64,000 bases of DNA from Streptomyces sp. NBC_01255 (lineage in GTDB: Bacteria; Actinomycetota; Actinomycetes; Streptomycetales; Streptomycetaceae). The position numbers and the translations under genes were made by a program. The notes beneath the pieces are model-generated. The model made no database searches. It worked only from the letters and a program-made list of their open reading frames with translations, and was not told where the DNA came from. The stretch is from NCBI RefSeq assembly GCF_036226445.1, contig NZ_CP108474.1, positions 1,860,001-1,924,000 on the forward strand. Direction: 5' to 3'. Positions 19,663 to 28,784 of this stretch are shown one piece after another (the first letter of the stretch is position 1; each line of letters opens with the position of its first letter).

Positions 19663-21915
19663 TCAGTCGATCGTCCACTGCTGCAAGGACGAGCCCGTGT
19701 CGGGCTGTTGGGTGACCGAGGCCCCGTTCGCGGTGGACGCGGTGGTGAGCAGGAGGCCGCTCTTCACCGAGGCGACGGTGTACGCGCCGTTCGCCAGCCG
19801 TGTCACGGTCCAGCCCTGGTTGGCGCCGCCGGTGCAGGTCCACTGGATCACCTTGGCTCCGGCGGCCGTCGACCCGCCGTCGACGTCGGCGCAGAGCCCC
19901 GACTCGGCGTTGGCGAGCTCGTAGGAGCCGTCGGTGCGGCGGGTGAACCGCCACGTCTGGTTGGCGCCGCCGTTCGCGGTCCAGGTGACGAGCTGCGTAC
20001 CGGGAGTGGTGCTGTGACCCGGGTTGTCCAGGGCCTTCCCGCTCGCGCCGAGGGTGTGGTCGCCGTCGGCGATCCCGTCGGGGACCTGGCCCACCGCCGT
20101 GAGGGTCAGGGTCTGCTCGCCCGCCGTGCGCGTGCCGCCGACCGCGTTGCCCGTGGTGTTGGTCCACGAACGGGTCGGGGTCGTCTCGGCCAGTCGGTTC
20201 GCGGTGCCGGACAGGCCGATCACGAGGCCGCTGTAGCGGTTGACCAGGCGGTACGTGCCGTTCGGCGAGCCGTCCGCGGAGGACGCGCCGGGTATCACGA
20301 ACCACTGCTGACCCACGGTGGGGCCGCCCGCGGGCGCCGCGGTGACCGTCGGCCTGGTGCCCCAGGCGCGGTTGCCCGTACTGGCGGAGTCGACGCCGAG
20401 GAGCTGCCCGGTGGCGACGTTGGCGATCCGGTGCGACCCGTCGCCGTTGGCGGTGAAGATCCACGATTCCAGGTCGCTGCCGGTGGCCGACGGTACGGAC
20501 GTGGTGGCCGGGCCGCCGGAGACCTGGGCGAGGACGCGACCGCCCGCGGCGGCGATGCGGTACGCCTTGCTCGTGTCGACCGGCGCGGCGGGCGCCGAGG
20601 TGCCGATCGACAGATTGACGTACTCGCTCGACGTTCCGCCCGAGCAGCCGAAGGAGCAGTACGAACGGAAGTTCTTGCCGACGATCCCCGAGCCGGTCTT
20701 GTTCACGCTGTCGAGGAACCAGCGGTACCACGACGCGTTCTTGTAGCTGCCCGTGTCCCCGAGGCGGAACCACTTCTGGGTGGTGAGGTCGTCGGTGGCG
20801 TAGATCTCCTGGGGCGCGTTCCCGCTCTGGTCGACGGCCTGCGGTTCGCCGATGTACAGCCCCAGGTGCGCGTTGTACGTGATGTCCATGACAAACAGGG
20901 GCGATGTGGCGGGCATCTCGCCCGCCGCGACCTGCTGGCTCACCGTGCCGGGGGTCGCCGGGTCGTACTCGCCCCCGACGGGGGTGTAGCCCGTCGTGTC
21001 GGTGCCCCCCACCGGCGTCATGTTGCTCTCGCGGCCGCCGACACCGGGCTCGGTCCAGGCGCCGTCGTACCACTTCTTCCAGGAACCGGGCGCCATCTTC
21101 CCCGAGATGGGGGCGCGGGCCACGTGCGCGTGGAAGGCCTTCCAGCCGCCGCCCTTCTCCACGATCCGGGAGCCGTAGAAGGCGTAGAAGTACCCCGACG
21201 CGGTGTCGACGAACAGGCGCTGGTCACCGTCGCCGTAGTGGTACGTCTGCTGCGGGAAGGCCGCCGTGTCGCCCCGCTTGGTGCTGAACGGGGAGGTGAT
21301 GACGTGGTCCTTGATGGTCCAGGTCCGGCCCTGGTCGGTGGAGACCGCGTAGTCGATCCCGTCGTAGTGGACGCCGTCGCCGAAGGGCTGAGGGGTGAAC
21401 TCGTTGTGGACCAGGCCGTACCAGTCGCCGGTGTCCGGGTCGACCCACACCCCGGCCAGGTCGCAGAAGTTCCGCTGGGAGTAGCCCGATCCGGCCGGCG
21501 GGTAGGTGGACTTGAGGCCGGTCGGACTGTTGTTGCACCGCCAGGTCGTGTCGTTGTTCCGGTCGTTGCCGTTCGCCGGGTTCACGGCGTCGCTGAGGGC
21601 GCTCGACCGGGCGGCGGTGTCGAAGTTCGTCCCGGTGTAGAACGTCCACTTGCGCGGCTGCGTCGATCCGTAGAGCGCGTGGGCCTGCTGGAAGTAGAAC
21701 GTGCCGTCCTTGTCGATGTAGGTGGCGGCCGGCGTGTCGTCGGGGTGCGACCACGTGCCCTTCGCACCGACGGTGACGCTGTACGTGGCGGCACTCGCGC
21801 CAGTTGGTTCGGACGTCGTCGCCGATGCCGGCGCCGTCACCGCGGCGCCGCCTCCGACCATCGCGAGGGTCACGGCGACGACCGTACCTATCAGGCTTCT
21901 TCGAGGAGTTGACAA
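19663..21915 (-). CDS. secreted beta-propeller protein with C-terminal ricin-type lectin repeats
   Basis: About 750 residues, exported. A TTG at 21915 has a perfect AAGGAG six bases upstream and gives a clean signal peptide (STPRRSLIGTVVAVTLAMVG... ending APASA); an ATG at 21954 is the alternative start. Residues about 35-395 contain repeated blade-like segments (GVWVDPDTGDWYGLVHNEF, YAVSTDQGRTWTIKD, LFVDTASGYFYAFYGS, MDITYNAHLGLYIG), suggesting a GH43/sialidase-like propeller. The last ~350 residues hold two ricin B-type trefoils with QxW motifs (GQQWF, NQTWRF, NQGWTV, LQQWTI). Probably binds and perhaps hydrolyses a polysaccharide; substrate unknown. Followed downstream by the broken monooxygenase gene. 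Confidence 0.75.
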   Translation of the reverse strand: MSTPRRSLIGTVVAVTLAMVGGGAAVTAPASATTSEPTGASAATYSVTVGAKGTWSHPDDTPAATYIDKDGTFYFQQAHALYGSTQPRKWTFYTGTNFDTAARSSALSDAVNPANGNDRNNDTTWRCNNSPTGLKSTYPPAGSGYSQRNFCDLAGVWVDPDTGDWYGLVHNEFTPQPFGDGVHYDGIDYAVSTDQGRTWTIKDHVITSPFSTKRGDTAAFPQQTYHYGDGDQRLFVDTASGYFYAFYGSRIVEKGGGWKAFHAHVARAPISGKMAPGSWKKWYDGAWTEPGVGGRESNMTPVGGTDTTGYTPVGGEYDPATPGTVSQQVAAGEMPATSPLFVMDITYNAHLGLYIGEPQAVDQSGNAPQEIYATDDLTTQKWFRLGDTGSYKNASWYRWFLDSVNKTGSGIVGKNFRSYCSFGCSGGTSSEYVNLSIGTSAPAAPVDTSKAYRIAAAGGRVLAQVSGGPATTSVPSATGSDLESWIFTANGDGSHRIANVATGQLLGVDSASTGNRAWGTRPTVTAAPAGGPTVGQQWFVIPGASSADGSPNGTYRLVNRYSGLVIGLSGTANRLAETTPTRSWTNTTGNAVGGTRTAGEQTLTLTAVGQVPDGIADGDHTLGASGKALDNPGHSTTPGTQLVTWTANGGANQTWRFTRRTDGSYELANAESGLCADVDGGSTAAGAKVIQWTCTGGANQGWTVTRLANGAYTVASVKSGLLLTTASTANGASVTQQPDTGSSLQQWTID

Positions 21916-22121
21916 CGGTGACTCCTTGGCTGGTCTCCGTGCGCAGCTCTTCATGACTGCGCTACCTCGCCGACCGGAACCCTGCGGGGCGCCCGCGGCG
22001 GCTGGGTCCACAGAACCGCGCGGCGCAGACCGTGCACATAGACGCTTGGCCGCAGGGACTTGGACTTTCCGGGCCGGGGACTCGCGGAGGAGTACGGGGG
22101 GGACCTGCCGAGGGCCGGAAG

Positions 22122-22703
22122 CTACGACTGCGGCAGCCGGTCCAGCTCCACCTCGACGGCCTGCGCCATGAGGCTGCGTGCGTGGTCGATCGCGAGGCCG
22201 CCGCTCAGCCAGCGCATGCTCAGGCCCTCCAGCAGAGCCGTGAGCCGTTCGGCGGCCGCGGCGAGCCCGACCGCCGGGGCCAGCGGCCGCACCTGACCGA
22301 GGAGCCCGGCCACCTCCTGCACCCACACCATCGTCGCCCGGGCGAGGTCCTCGCGCAGGACGGGGTCGAAGACGGCGCTCGCTCGCAGTTCGCCCCACGC
22401 CGTGCTGTTCTCCCGCACCTCGGGGGTGTCCTGGAGCTCCAGGAGCAGCACCTGGTCGAGCTCCTCGCGGGGGCTCAGCGGCTCCGCCGCCTCGTCCTGC
22501 GCCGCGGTGTACCGCTCGGCACGGTTGTTGATGAACTCCAGCGTGTGGCGCAGGATTCCGGTGCGATCCTTGAAGTGGTAGTAGATCAGACCGGTGGAGA
22601 CCCCGGCCTCTTCGGCCAGTTCCTCCACGCGGAGCCCGCGGACCCCGCGCCGGGCGATCACCCGGGCGGCCGCTTCCAGGATCTGAGTACTACGAGATGC
22701 CAT
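22122..22703 (-). CDS. TetR/AcrR-family regulator, BetI-like
   Basis: About 193 residues. The N-terminal helix-turn-helix is clear: ILEAAARVIARRGVRGLRVEELAEEAGVSTGLIYYHFKDRTGI. The C-terminal ligand domain (NRAERYTAAQDEAAEPLSPREELDQVLLLELQ...) resembles the BetI-type subgroup. ATG 22703 is taken because MASRSTQIL starts directly before the DNA-binding domain; the upstream Met extends into the intergenic repeat. It lies 81 bp downstream of the kinase gene on the same strand, with a hairpin between. Two TTGAC-type palindromes upstream of the kinase are the natural operator candidates. Confidence 0.85.
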   Translation of the reverse strand: MASRSTQILEAAARVIARRGVRGLRVEELAEEAGVSTGLIYYHFKDRTGILRHTLEFINNRAERYTAAQDEAAEPLSPREELDQVLLLELQDTPEVRENSTAWGELRASAVFDPVLREDLARATMVWVQEVAGLLGQVRPLAPAVGLAAAAERLTALLEGLSMRWLSGGLAIDHARSLMAQAVEVELDRLPQS

Positions 22704-22717
22704 GTCACGAACCCTAT

Positions 22718-22751
22718 CCGGACCACCGCGCGGCACCCGCGCTCGGTCCGG
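22718..22751 (-). terminator. inverted repeat between kinase and TetR genes
   Basis: CCGGACC (22718-22724) and GGTCCGG (22745-22751) are perfect complements with a GC-rich 20-base loop, 34-67 bases after the kinase stop. A partial terminator is plausible. Confidence 0.4.
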
Positions 22752-22784
22752 CCACCGCCGCCGCCACCCGGGGGCCGAGGACGC

Positions 22785-24380
22785 TCAGCCGTTCCGCCGG
22801 TACTGGCTCAGCACGAGGGTGACGGGCCCGCCGCCGGAGGCACCGTCGACCAGTCGCGCCACGACGAGCCGCTTGCCGTCGGCGGCGCGGACGCAGAACG
22901 GCCGCTCGTCGGCGAGCTCGTCGAACGGCAGGCTCGTCACCGGTTCCGCGTCGAGCCCGCGCTCGCAGTCGGCCGGGCCGAGCACGTACCCCGAGGCGAC
23001 GAAGGCGTCGGCGTCCTCGGGGAGCACGAAACCGCCCTTGTCCCGGGCGAGGTACCAGTCGGCGGTCTCGGCGGGCGCCACCTTCCCGGCGCCCAGGTCG
23101 AACTCGTAGCCGTCGTCCGGAGCGGTCAGTTCCGCGTCCGCGTAGCCCGGCGTGTACCCGGCGGCCGGCCGCGCGCCGCCGCCCCGATCCGGATCGGCCG
23201 CCGGCCAGTACGCGACGCCCGCCACCACCAGCCCGGCGAGGACGGCGGCGCCACCGGCCGCCAGAGCCGTACGACCGCGCCGCTTCCCGGGCCGGCCACG
23301 CCGTACGCCCGGTCCGCGCGGCGGTGCGGGCGGGGGGACGCGCGCGGGTACGGGCGCGGGGACGCGCGGGGGTACGGGCGTCATGACCCGATCCGTGGGC
23401 ACCGGGACCGCGGGGGCGGCCGCCCGTGTGGGGTCGTCGTGCGGCGAGCGCCCGTCGAGAGTCGCGGTCGGCCACCGCTCGTCGGGCAGCCGAAGCTCCT
23501 CGGGCAGCCGGAGGTCGCCGGGATCCGGCGAGGGGCCGACGGCCGGGTGCGCGCGGACGGCGGCGATCAGCTCCGCCGGAGTGGGACGCCGCTCCGGGGC
23601 CTTGGCCAGGCAGTGCCCGACGAGCGCGCGCAGCTCCGCCGGTACGCGCGAGAGGTCGGCGGGCTCGTGGACCACGCGGTAGAGGGCCGCCGACTCGGGC
23701 CCCGACCCGAAGGGCAGGGCGCCCCCGGCGACGTACGCGGCCAGCGCGCCGAGCGCGAAGACGTCGGTCGCGGGCGTCACGGCGTGCCCGAGGGCCTGCT
23801 CGGGAGCCATGTACGCGGCGGTGCCGATGCGCAGACCGGTGCCGGTGAGCCCGGTGGCGTCGGCGGCGCGCGCGATGCCGAAGTCGATGACGCGCGGGCC
23901 GTCCTCGGCGACGAGGACATTCGCGGGCTTGAGGTCACGGTGGATGACACCCGCCCCGTGGATGACCTGAAGGGCCTCGGCGATCCCGGCGACCAGGCGC
24001 AGCACGGTGGGCGCGGGGAGCGGGCCGTGGCGCTCGACCACCTGCTGGAGCGAGGGGCCCGGGACGTAGGTGGTGGCGAGCCAGGGGACGGCGTCGTCGG
24101 CGCCGGCGTCCACCACCTGCGCGGTGAACAGGCCGTGGATGCGGCGCGCGCTCGCGACCTCCTGGGCGAACCGCAGGCGGAACTCCGGGTCGGCCGCGAA
24201 GTCCTCCCGCACCACCTTCAGGGCGATGGGCCGGCCGCCGGGGGTGTGGGCGAGGTAGACGACCCCCATGCCACCGGAGCCGAGCCGGGCGTGGACCCGG
24301 TAGCCGCCGATCTCTCGGGGGTCGTCGGGTGTCAGCGGGAGGTGGGCCGGCTGAACCACGGGCGGCGGGGTGGAGGACAT
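22785..24380 (-). CDS. transmembrane serine/threonine protein kinase (PASTA-less Pkn type)
   Basis: Hanks-type kinase of about 531 residues. ATG 24380 has GAAAGAG upstream; the preceding in-frame ATG at 24473 overlaps an operator and was rejected. Kinase motifs in order: [11 protein letters not shown] (glycine loop), ALKVV (Lys), HRDLKPANV (catalytic loop), DFGIAR, and [10 protein letters not shown] in the activation segment. After a proline-rich linker comes one membrane segment ([21 protein letters not shown], about residues 410-430) and an extracellular domain of about 100 residues without PASTA repeats. The kinase domain is cytoplasmic, sensing outside. It is divergent from a secreted agmatine deiminase and shares an operator region with it. 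Confidence 0.88.
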   Translation of the reverse strand: MSSTPPPVVQPAHLPLTPDDPREIGGYRVHARLGSGGMGVVYLAHTPGGRPIALKVVREDFAADPEFRLRFAQEVASARRIHGLFTAQVVDAGADDAVPWLATTYVPGPSLQQVVERHGPLPAPTVLRLVAGIAEALQVIHGAGVIHRDLKPANVLVAEDGPRVIDFGIARAADATGLTGTGLRIGTAAYMAPEQALGHAVTPATDVFALGALAAYVAGGALPFGSGPESAALYRVVHEPADLSRVPAELRALVGHCLAKAPERRPTPAELIAAVRAHPAVGPSPDPGDLRLPEELRLPDERWPTATLDGRSPHDDPTRAAAPAVPVPTDRVMTPVPPRVPAPVPARVPPPAPPRGPGVRRGRPGKRRGRTALAAGGAAVLAGLVVAGVAYWPAADPDRGGGARPAAGYTPGYADAELTAPDDGYEFDLGAGKVAPAETADWYLARDKGGFVLPEDADAFVASGYVLGPADCERGLDAEPVTSLPFDELADERPFCVRAADGKRLVVARLVDGASGGGPVTLVLSQYRRNG

Positions 24381-24697
24381 GAGCGGCTCTTTCGGCGGTA
24401 CGGAACGGCGGACCGATGGGGCGCACGGCGCGCCCTGCGTCCGAGAGTGCCCGTTGACTAAAGTTTCAGTCAATATAGCCTCCGAGTACCCATGCCCTCC
24501 CTCCCTGGCTGTTTGACTGAAAATTCAGTCAGTGCCAGAATGAAGCTCACGGCCACCCCCACTCACGCCGCTGCCCAGCCGTCTCCACGGCCGCTGTACG
24601 CGTGAAGCCAAGGCCCGCGATTCCGCCGCCGCGCCGCGTCACCGCGATCCGCCGGCCGCCGCCGGATACTCTCGCCAGCCCACGATCGGAGCACGCT
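24381..24697. promoter_or_regulatory. divergent promoter region with two TetR-type palindromes
   Basis: Site 1 at 24454-24473 reads TTGACTAAAGTTTCAGTCAA and site 2 at 24513-24532 reads TTGACTGAAAATTCAGTCAG. They share the layout TTGACTrAA-N2-TTyAGTCA and their centres are 59 bp apart. The AT-rich sites stand out in GC-rich sequence. They lie between the kinase (left) and the agmatine deiminase (right). The nearby BetI-like TetR protein, whose family binds TGAA/TTCA palindromes, is the probable ligand-controlled repressor. Remaining sequence up to 24697 shows no gene. Confidence 0.7.
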
Positions 24698-25861
24698 GTG
24701 TCCCACTTCATCCCCACCCGCCGCACCGCCCTGCGCGCCTTCGCCGGAATCGGCGCCGCGCTCGGCCTCGGTGCCGCCGCCTGCGGACCGGAGGACTCCG
24801 CACTCGGGGGCACGGCCGCCGCCCCCTCCCGTACGCCCGCCGCCGACGGGGAGCGGCGCTTCGGCGCCGAGTGGGAGAGCCACGTCCGTACGTTCATGTC
24901 CTGGCCGGCCCTCGCCTCCGTCTGGGAGGAGGACCTGCCCTACGTACGGGATGACATCGCCCGTATCGCGCGGGCCGTCGGGGAGTACGAGGCGGTCGTG
25001 ATGATGGCCCGCCCGGAGCAGGTGGCGGCGGCGCAGCGGGCCTGCGGCAGCCAGGTCGAGGTCATCCCGCTCGCCGTCGACGACCTGTGGGCCCGCGACA
25101 CCGTCCCGGTCTTCGTCGAGGACGCCGGCGAGGTCATCGGGGTCGACTTCAACTTCAACGGCTGGGGCGACAAGCAGGAGCACACCAACGACGCGCAGGT
25201 GGGCCGGAAGCTCCTCGCCAAGTACGGCATCCCGCGCGAGCAGGCTCCGCTCGTCGCCGAGGGCGGCTCCTTCGAGACGGACGGCGAGGGCACGCTCCTC
25301 ATCACCGAGAGCTCGATCGTCAACGACAACCGCAACCGCGGGAAGAGCCGGGACCAGATCGAGGACGAGCTGATCGAGACGCTCGGTGTGGAGAAGGTGG
25401 TCTGGCTCGCGGGCGTCCGCGGCGAGGACATCACCGACGCGCACGTCGACAGCCTCGTCCGCTACACCGCGCCCGGCGTGGTCCTGCTCGACCAGGCGTT
25501 CCCCGGCACTCCCCCGGACTCCTGGTCCCGCTCGGCCGACCAGGCCCGCTCGGTGCTCGAGAAGGCGACCGACGCGCGGGGCCGGCGCTTCGAGATCATC
25601 GACCTGCCGCAGCCCGACCTCGACAGGATCACCGGAGAGGGCGACGACTTCGTGTCGACCTACGCGAACTTCTACGTCGCCAACGACTCGGTCTTCCTGC
25701 CCAAGTTCGGCGACCGGAAGGCCGACGCGCGGGCGAAGGCCATCCTCCGGGAACACTTCCCGAAGCGGGACGTCGTCCAGCTGCAGATCGACACCATCGC
25801 CTCGGGCGGGGGCGGGATCCACTGCGCCACCCACGACGAGCCGGGCAAGCCCGCCGCCTGA
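24698..25861 (+). CDS. secreted agmatine deiminase-family lipoprotein
   Basis: Porphyromonas-type peptidyl-arginine deiminase / agmatine deiminase fold, 387 residues. GTG 24698 with GGAG upstream begins a combined Tat and lipoprotein signal: RRTALRAF, then lipobox AAAC with Cys29. The catalytic motif GGGGIHCATHD places the nucleophilic cysteine at Cys376, and WARDT and HVDS carry expected Asp/His residues. Family reaction: hydrolysis of a guanidino group (agmatine to N-carbamoylputrescine, or peptidyl-arginine to citrulline). An exported, lipidated form is less usual than the cytosolic agmatine enzyme and suggests an outside substrate. Control by the TetR sites directly upstream is likely. 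Confidence 0.85.
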   Translation: MSHFIPTRRTALRAFAGIGAALGLGAAACGPEDSALGGTAAAPSRTPAADGERRFGAEWESHVRTFMSWPALASVWEEDLPYVRDDIARIARAVGEYEAVVMMARPEQVAAAQRACGSQVEVIPLAVDDLWARDTVPVFVEDAGEVIGVDFNFNGWGDKQEHTNDAQVGRKLLAKYGIPREQAPLVAEGGSFETDGEGTLLITESSIVNDNRNRGKSRDQIEDELIETLGVEKVVWLAGVRGEDITDAHVDSLVRYTAPGVVLLDQAFPGTPPDSWSRSADQARSVLEKATDARGRRFEIIDLPQPDLDRITGEGDDFVSTYANFYVANDSVFLPKFGDRKADARAKAILREHFPKRDVVQLQIDTIASGGGGIHCATHDEPGKPAA

Positions 25862-25900
25862 CCGTTCCCGGCGGCCCGCCCCCCGTCGCCCGCCCCTCCG

Positions 25901-26692
25901 TCACGGCGTCCAGTAGCGCGCGAGCGCACCCTCCCGGTACGGCGCCGGACTCACGCTGAGTTCGCCGGCGAAGGGGCGGTCAAGGACGAAGACCAGGAGC
26001 AGGCTGAAGCCGATGAGGGCGGCGACGGAGGCGACGAAGAGAAGCTGGATCCGCAGCTTGCGCATGCCGTAGAGGAAGGTGAGCGGGATCAGGACGAGTG
26101 CGCCGCCGAAGGCCAGGGCCTGGAGCAGCGGGGGAAGTTGCTGCTCGGCCATGGTCAGGCGGGCCCGCCGCTGGGAGGCGACGTCGTTGAGGTGGTCGAC
26201 GGCCTCCCCGTAGAAGACCTCCTCGTGGGCGGTCTTCGGCTCGTACTCCTGGAGCACGTCGTAGACGGCCTGGAACTTGACGGCGGTGGCCTCGTAACTC
26301 GGCACGCCCTCGCGCATCAGGGGCCACTGGACTTCCACGACGGCGTGGACGTAGTCACTGAGGGCGTCGTCGAGGCGGGCGCGGACCGGGGGCGGGAAGG
26401 CGGCGGCGTCCCGGGCGATGAGGGCCATGTCCGTGGCCTCGGCGGCGACGATCGTCTGCGTGCTCTCCAGTTGTGTCCAGAGGGTGACGATGACGAAGGC
26501 GAGGATGATCCCGTAGATCGCGCCGAACATGCCCAGCGTCACGCCGACCATGTCGTTGTGTTCGCCCTCCGCCAGGGAGGGGTACCTGCGGCGGAGCAGC
26601 ACGCTGCCGGTGACGGCCAGGACGACGGTCCCGCCGACGGTGGCCACGGCCAGGGTGAACGTACTGAAGTGATTGAGCAGCCAGAGCGACAT
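25901..26692 (-). CDS. DUF4239 integral membrane protein
   Basis: About 263 residues. Two N-terminal membrane segments (HFSTFTLAVATVGGTVVLAV and GVTLGMFGAIYGIILAFVIV), a soluble helical middle (about residues 75-195, with EATDMALIARDAAAFPP), then two C-terminal segments (QALAFGGALVLIPLTFLYGM and LLFVASVAALIGFSLLLVFVL). This matches the DUF4239 (bestrophin-like) layout. ATG 26692 has no Shine-Dalgarno sequence and might be leaderless. Function of the family is not established. It converges on the agmatine deiminase gene. Confidence 0.8.
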   Translation of the reverse strand: MSLWLLNHFSTFTLAVATVGGTVVLAVTGSVLLRRRYPSLAEGEHNDMVGVTLGMFGAIYGIILAFVIVTLWTQLESTQTIVAAEATDMALIARDAAAFPPPVRARLDDALSDYVHAVVEVQWPLMREGVPSYEATAVKFQAVYDVLQEYEPKTAHEEVFYGEAVDHLNDVASQRRARLTMAEQQLPPLLQALAFGGALVLIPLTFLYGMRKLRIQLLFVASVAALIGFSLLLVFVLDRPFAGELSVSPAPYREGALARYWTP

Positions 26693-26928
26693 ATGCGGGG
26701 AGTGTAGGGATACGTGGGGATACGCCGGACCGTCGCCGCCCGCCCGCCGGCGGGGGCGCATGAGGGTCCGTCACCCGCGCGGGCGGTGGGACACGCTCCG
26801 TTCGTCCACGTCGCCGCGCGCCGCCACCCGTGAGAGTCCACACCATCGAGTGAGACGGCGGTCGGCGCCCGGGCATCACCGGGGTCGGCGCGATGACACT
26901 CGGCCGTATCCGGCCCTCCCCGCTCGCG

Positions 26929-27498
26929 CTACTGCCCCACTCGTCCGTCCACGCACTCGCGCAACAGGTCGGCGTGCCCGCAGTGGCGGGCGTACTCCTC
27001 GATCCGGTGGACCATCAGCTCGCGGACGGCGATGCCGTCCTTCGCCAGGCGCTCGTTCAGGTCCGGGTGGCCGGCGAGCACGGCGTCGGTCGCGGCCTGC
27101 TCGCGCTCCAGGTCGGCGTAGGCGGCGTCGACCACGGCCTGGTCCGCCACGGCGCCGAGGAAGTCCCCGTCGTCCTCGCCGTACAGGCTCGGCAGCGGTT
27201 CGCCGTCGACGATCCAGTTCTGCCAGTCCCGTTCCACCTCGGCGAGGTGCCGGATCAGGCCGAGCAGCGACATCGTCGACGGCGGCACCGACCGGCGGGC
27301 CAGCTGCTCCGGGTCCAGGCCCTCGCACTTCATCCGCAACGTCAGGCGGTAGCCCGAAAGGAAGTCCAGCAGCGTCGCGAGCTCGCCCTCCGGGGCGTCT
27401 CCTTCGCTGTTGCGGGGGTCGTCGTCCGGGTCCGCCCACATGTCGGGGTAGACGCTCGCCTGGCTCCATCGCGCGGGTCGGTCACTCATACGCCCCAT
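26929..27498 (-). CDS. DUF664 / DinB-family protein
   Basis: About 189 residues with the DinB-like four-helix fold: LATLLDFLSGYRLTLRMKCEGLDPEQLARRSVPPSTMSLLGLIRHLAEVERDW, then VRELMVHRIEEYARHCGHADLLRE. The three histidines of GLIRHLA, MVHRI and HCGHADLLRE match metal ligands of the family. DinB-like enzymes carry out thiol-dependent transferase or isomerase reactions; the substrate here is unknown. Start at ATG 27498, with ATG 27489 also possible. A 236-bp region without genes separates it from the DUF4239 gene. Confidence 0.82.
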   Translation of the reverse strand: MGRMSDRPARWSQASVYPDMWADPDDDPRNSEGDAPEGELATLLDFLSGYRLTLRMKCEGLDPEQLARRSVPPSTMSLLGLIRHLAEVERDWQNWIVDGEPLPSLYGEDDGDFLGAVADQAVVDAAYADLEREQAATDAVLAGHPDLNERLAKDGIAVRELMVHRIEEYARHCGHADLLRECVDGRVGQ

Positions 27499-27710
27499 GA
27501 TCGTCCGTGCGCCACGGGTCGGCCAATGGTTTTGCGAGCGCTGCGCGTGAGGTTGGTGCATGAGACCGGAGGATGCGAGCGTTCAACTCGTAGCAAACTC
27601 ACAAATGCCGGTCTGTGAGGTCGATCTGATGCGCAATCATGGTTCTCGGGTGAGCCGGTCGGGTATCACTGGGCGCAGCCGCCGCCTCGACCGCTCGAAG
27701 GGGATCGACG

Positions 27711-28021
27711 ATGACTCGTCACAGCGCCACCGCACCCCGCTCGCATCCCGTACGCGCCGGAGCCTTCTCCGTCTGGGGGGACGTGGCCCATCCGGCCAGT
27801 CTCACCGTCGCGGACCTACGGCAGGGCTGGGCGCAGCACCGGGCCGACGTCGTCTTCGACTGCGCCACCGCGGGACCGCAGCACCACACGTTCACGGGGC
27901 CCCTGCTCCGCGACGTCGTGGCCGGGACCCGGCCGACCGCTGCGGGGCCCGGTACGTCAGCGCCGTCACCGGCATCTGGATCGGCTCGTGCCGCACTCCC
28001 TCGACGCCCTCCTCGATGTAA
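27711..28021 (+). pseudogene. molybdopterin-dependent oxidoreductase gene with internal deletion
   Basis: ATG 27711, preceded by AAGGGGATCG, opens normally: GDVAHPASLTVADLR, then DVVFDCATAGPQHHTFTGPLLRDVVAG, the N-terminal part of small sulfite-oxidase-fold (Oxidored_molyb) proteins. From about 27935 the frame is lost, while a different frame reads DRCGARYVSAVTGIWIG and stops at TAA 28019-28021; this is the C-terminal signature of the same proteins. About 80 middle codons and the frame are therefore missing. A deletion pseudogene is the best explanation. It lies 18 bp from the equally truncated end of the sigma/integrase fusion. Confidence 0.65.
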
Positions 28022-28039
28022 CCGCTCGATGGGCCCCGG

Positions 28040-28784
28040 TCAGCGATCCCGGTGGTGCGGCTTGAGCCGGCGCAGGGTGTAGCCGTCGCGGGCCGGGTCC
28101 AGGGGCCTGGTGGCCTGCTTGAAGAGGAACTCGGCCCGCTCGTACGAGAGTCGGCGGCGGCCCGTGTCCGGACACAGGTCGGACGCCCCGGGCGTACGGG
28201 CCGGGCCGGGGCGGCGGTCGGAGAGGAAGACCGGGCCGCGTGTCCGGCCTTCGAGCAGCCGGGGCAGGAGCCGGGCCGCTCCGGAGCGCCAGCTCACCCA
28301 GGCGCCAGGGGAGTCGGGCGAGCCGGAGCGGGCGCGGCGGTCGTCGAGGTCCAGGTCCTCGACGTTCAGGGAAAGGACCGCGGTCGCCCCGGCGCCCGAC
28401 TCGTTCAGCAGCCGCCACAGCGTCTCCTCGCGCAGCGGCAGGTCCGGGAGGCCCCAGACCGCGTCGAGCTGCGCGGGGCCGAGAGGCAGTGCCCGGGGGC
28501 GGGTCCCGGCGCGGCGGTCGAGCCCCGTGGTGAGGTCGTCCAGGTCGGCCCAGGCGCCGAAGGACCGGACGGCTGCGCGGTGCCGGTTCCAGGTCGCCGC
28601 CGCCGCCTCGCCCCAGGCCGTCGTGAACACCCGCGTCACCTGGTCCGCCGTGAGGGACGCCAGCGGCTGCCGGTCGCCGAGGGTGCGGCGGAGGCGGCGC
28701 AGGGTCTGCCCGTACGAGCGGCTCGTCGCGGGGTCCAGGTCGTCCCGGCGCAGGAACTCCTCAGCCGCCTCCCCCAGGACGGGG
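28040..28784 (-). mobile_element. integrase-derived segment inside the sigma gene
   Basis: This part of the frame encodes the tyrosine-recombinase-like tail described for the fusion gene. It stops at GYTLRRLKPHH, where intact streptomycete integrases continue LH.LRHS and then about 60 residues with the catalytic Tyr. No attachment-site repeat or excisionase gene was found nearby. It looks like a fossil of a past integration. Confidence 0.55.

Noticed and set aside
21955..22398. N-terminal extension of the propeller-ricin gene to 22398
   Set aside because: The extra 148 codons overlap the TetR gene in another frame, lack a signal peptide at their start and are Arg/Gly/Pro-rich shadow sequence.
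27935..28021. Minus-strand peptide IEEGVEGVRHEPIQMPVTALTYRA that looks protein-like
   Set aside because: It is the complement of the plus-strand DRCGARYVSAVTGIWIG segment, a better match to a known oxidoreductase C-terminus, and has no start.
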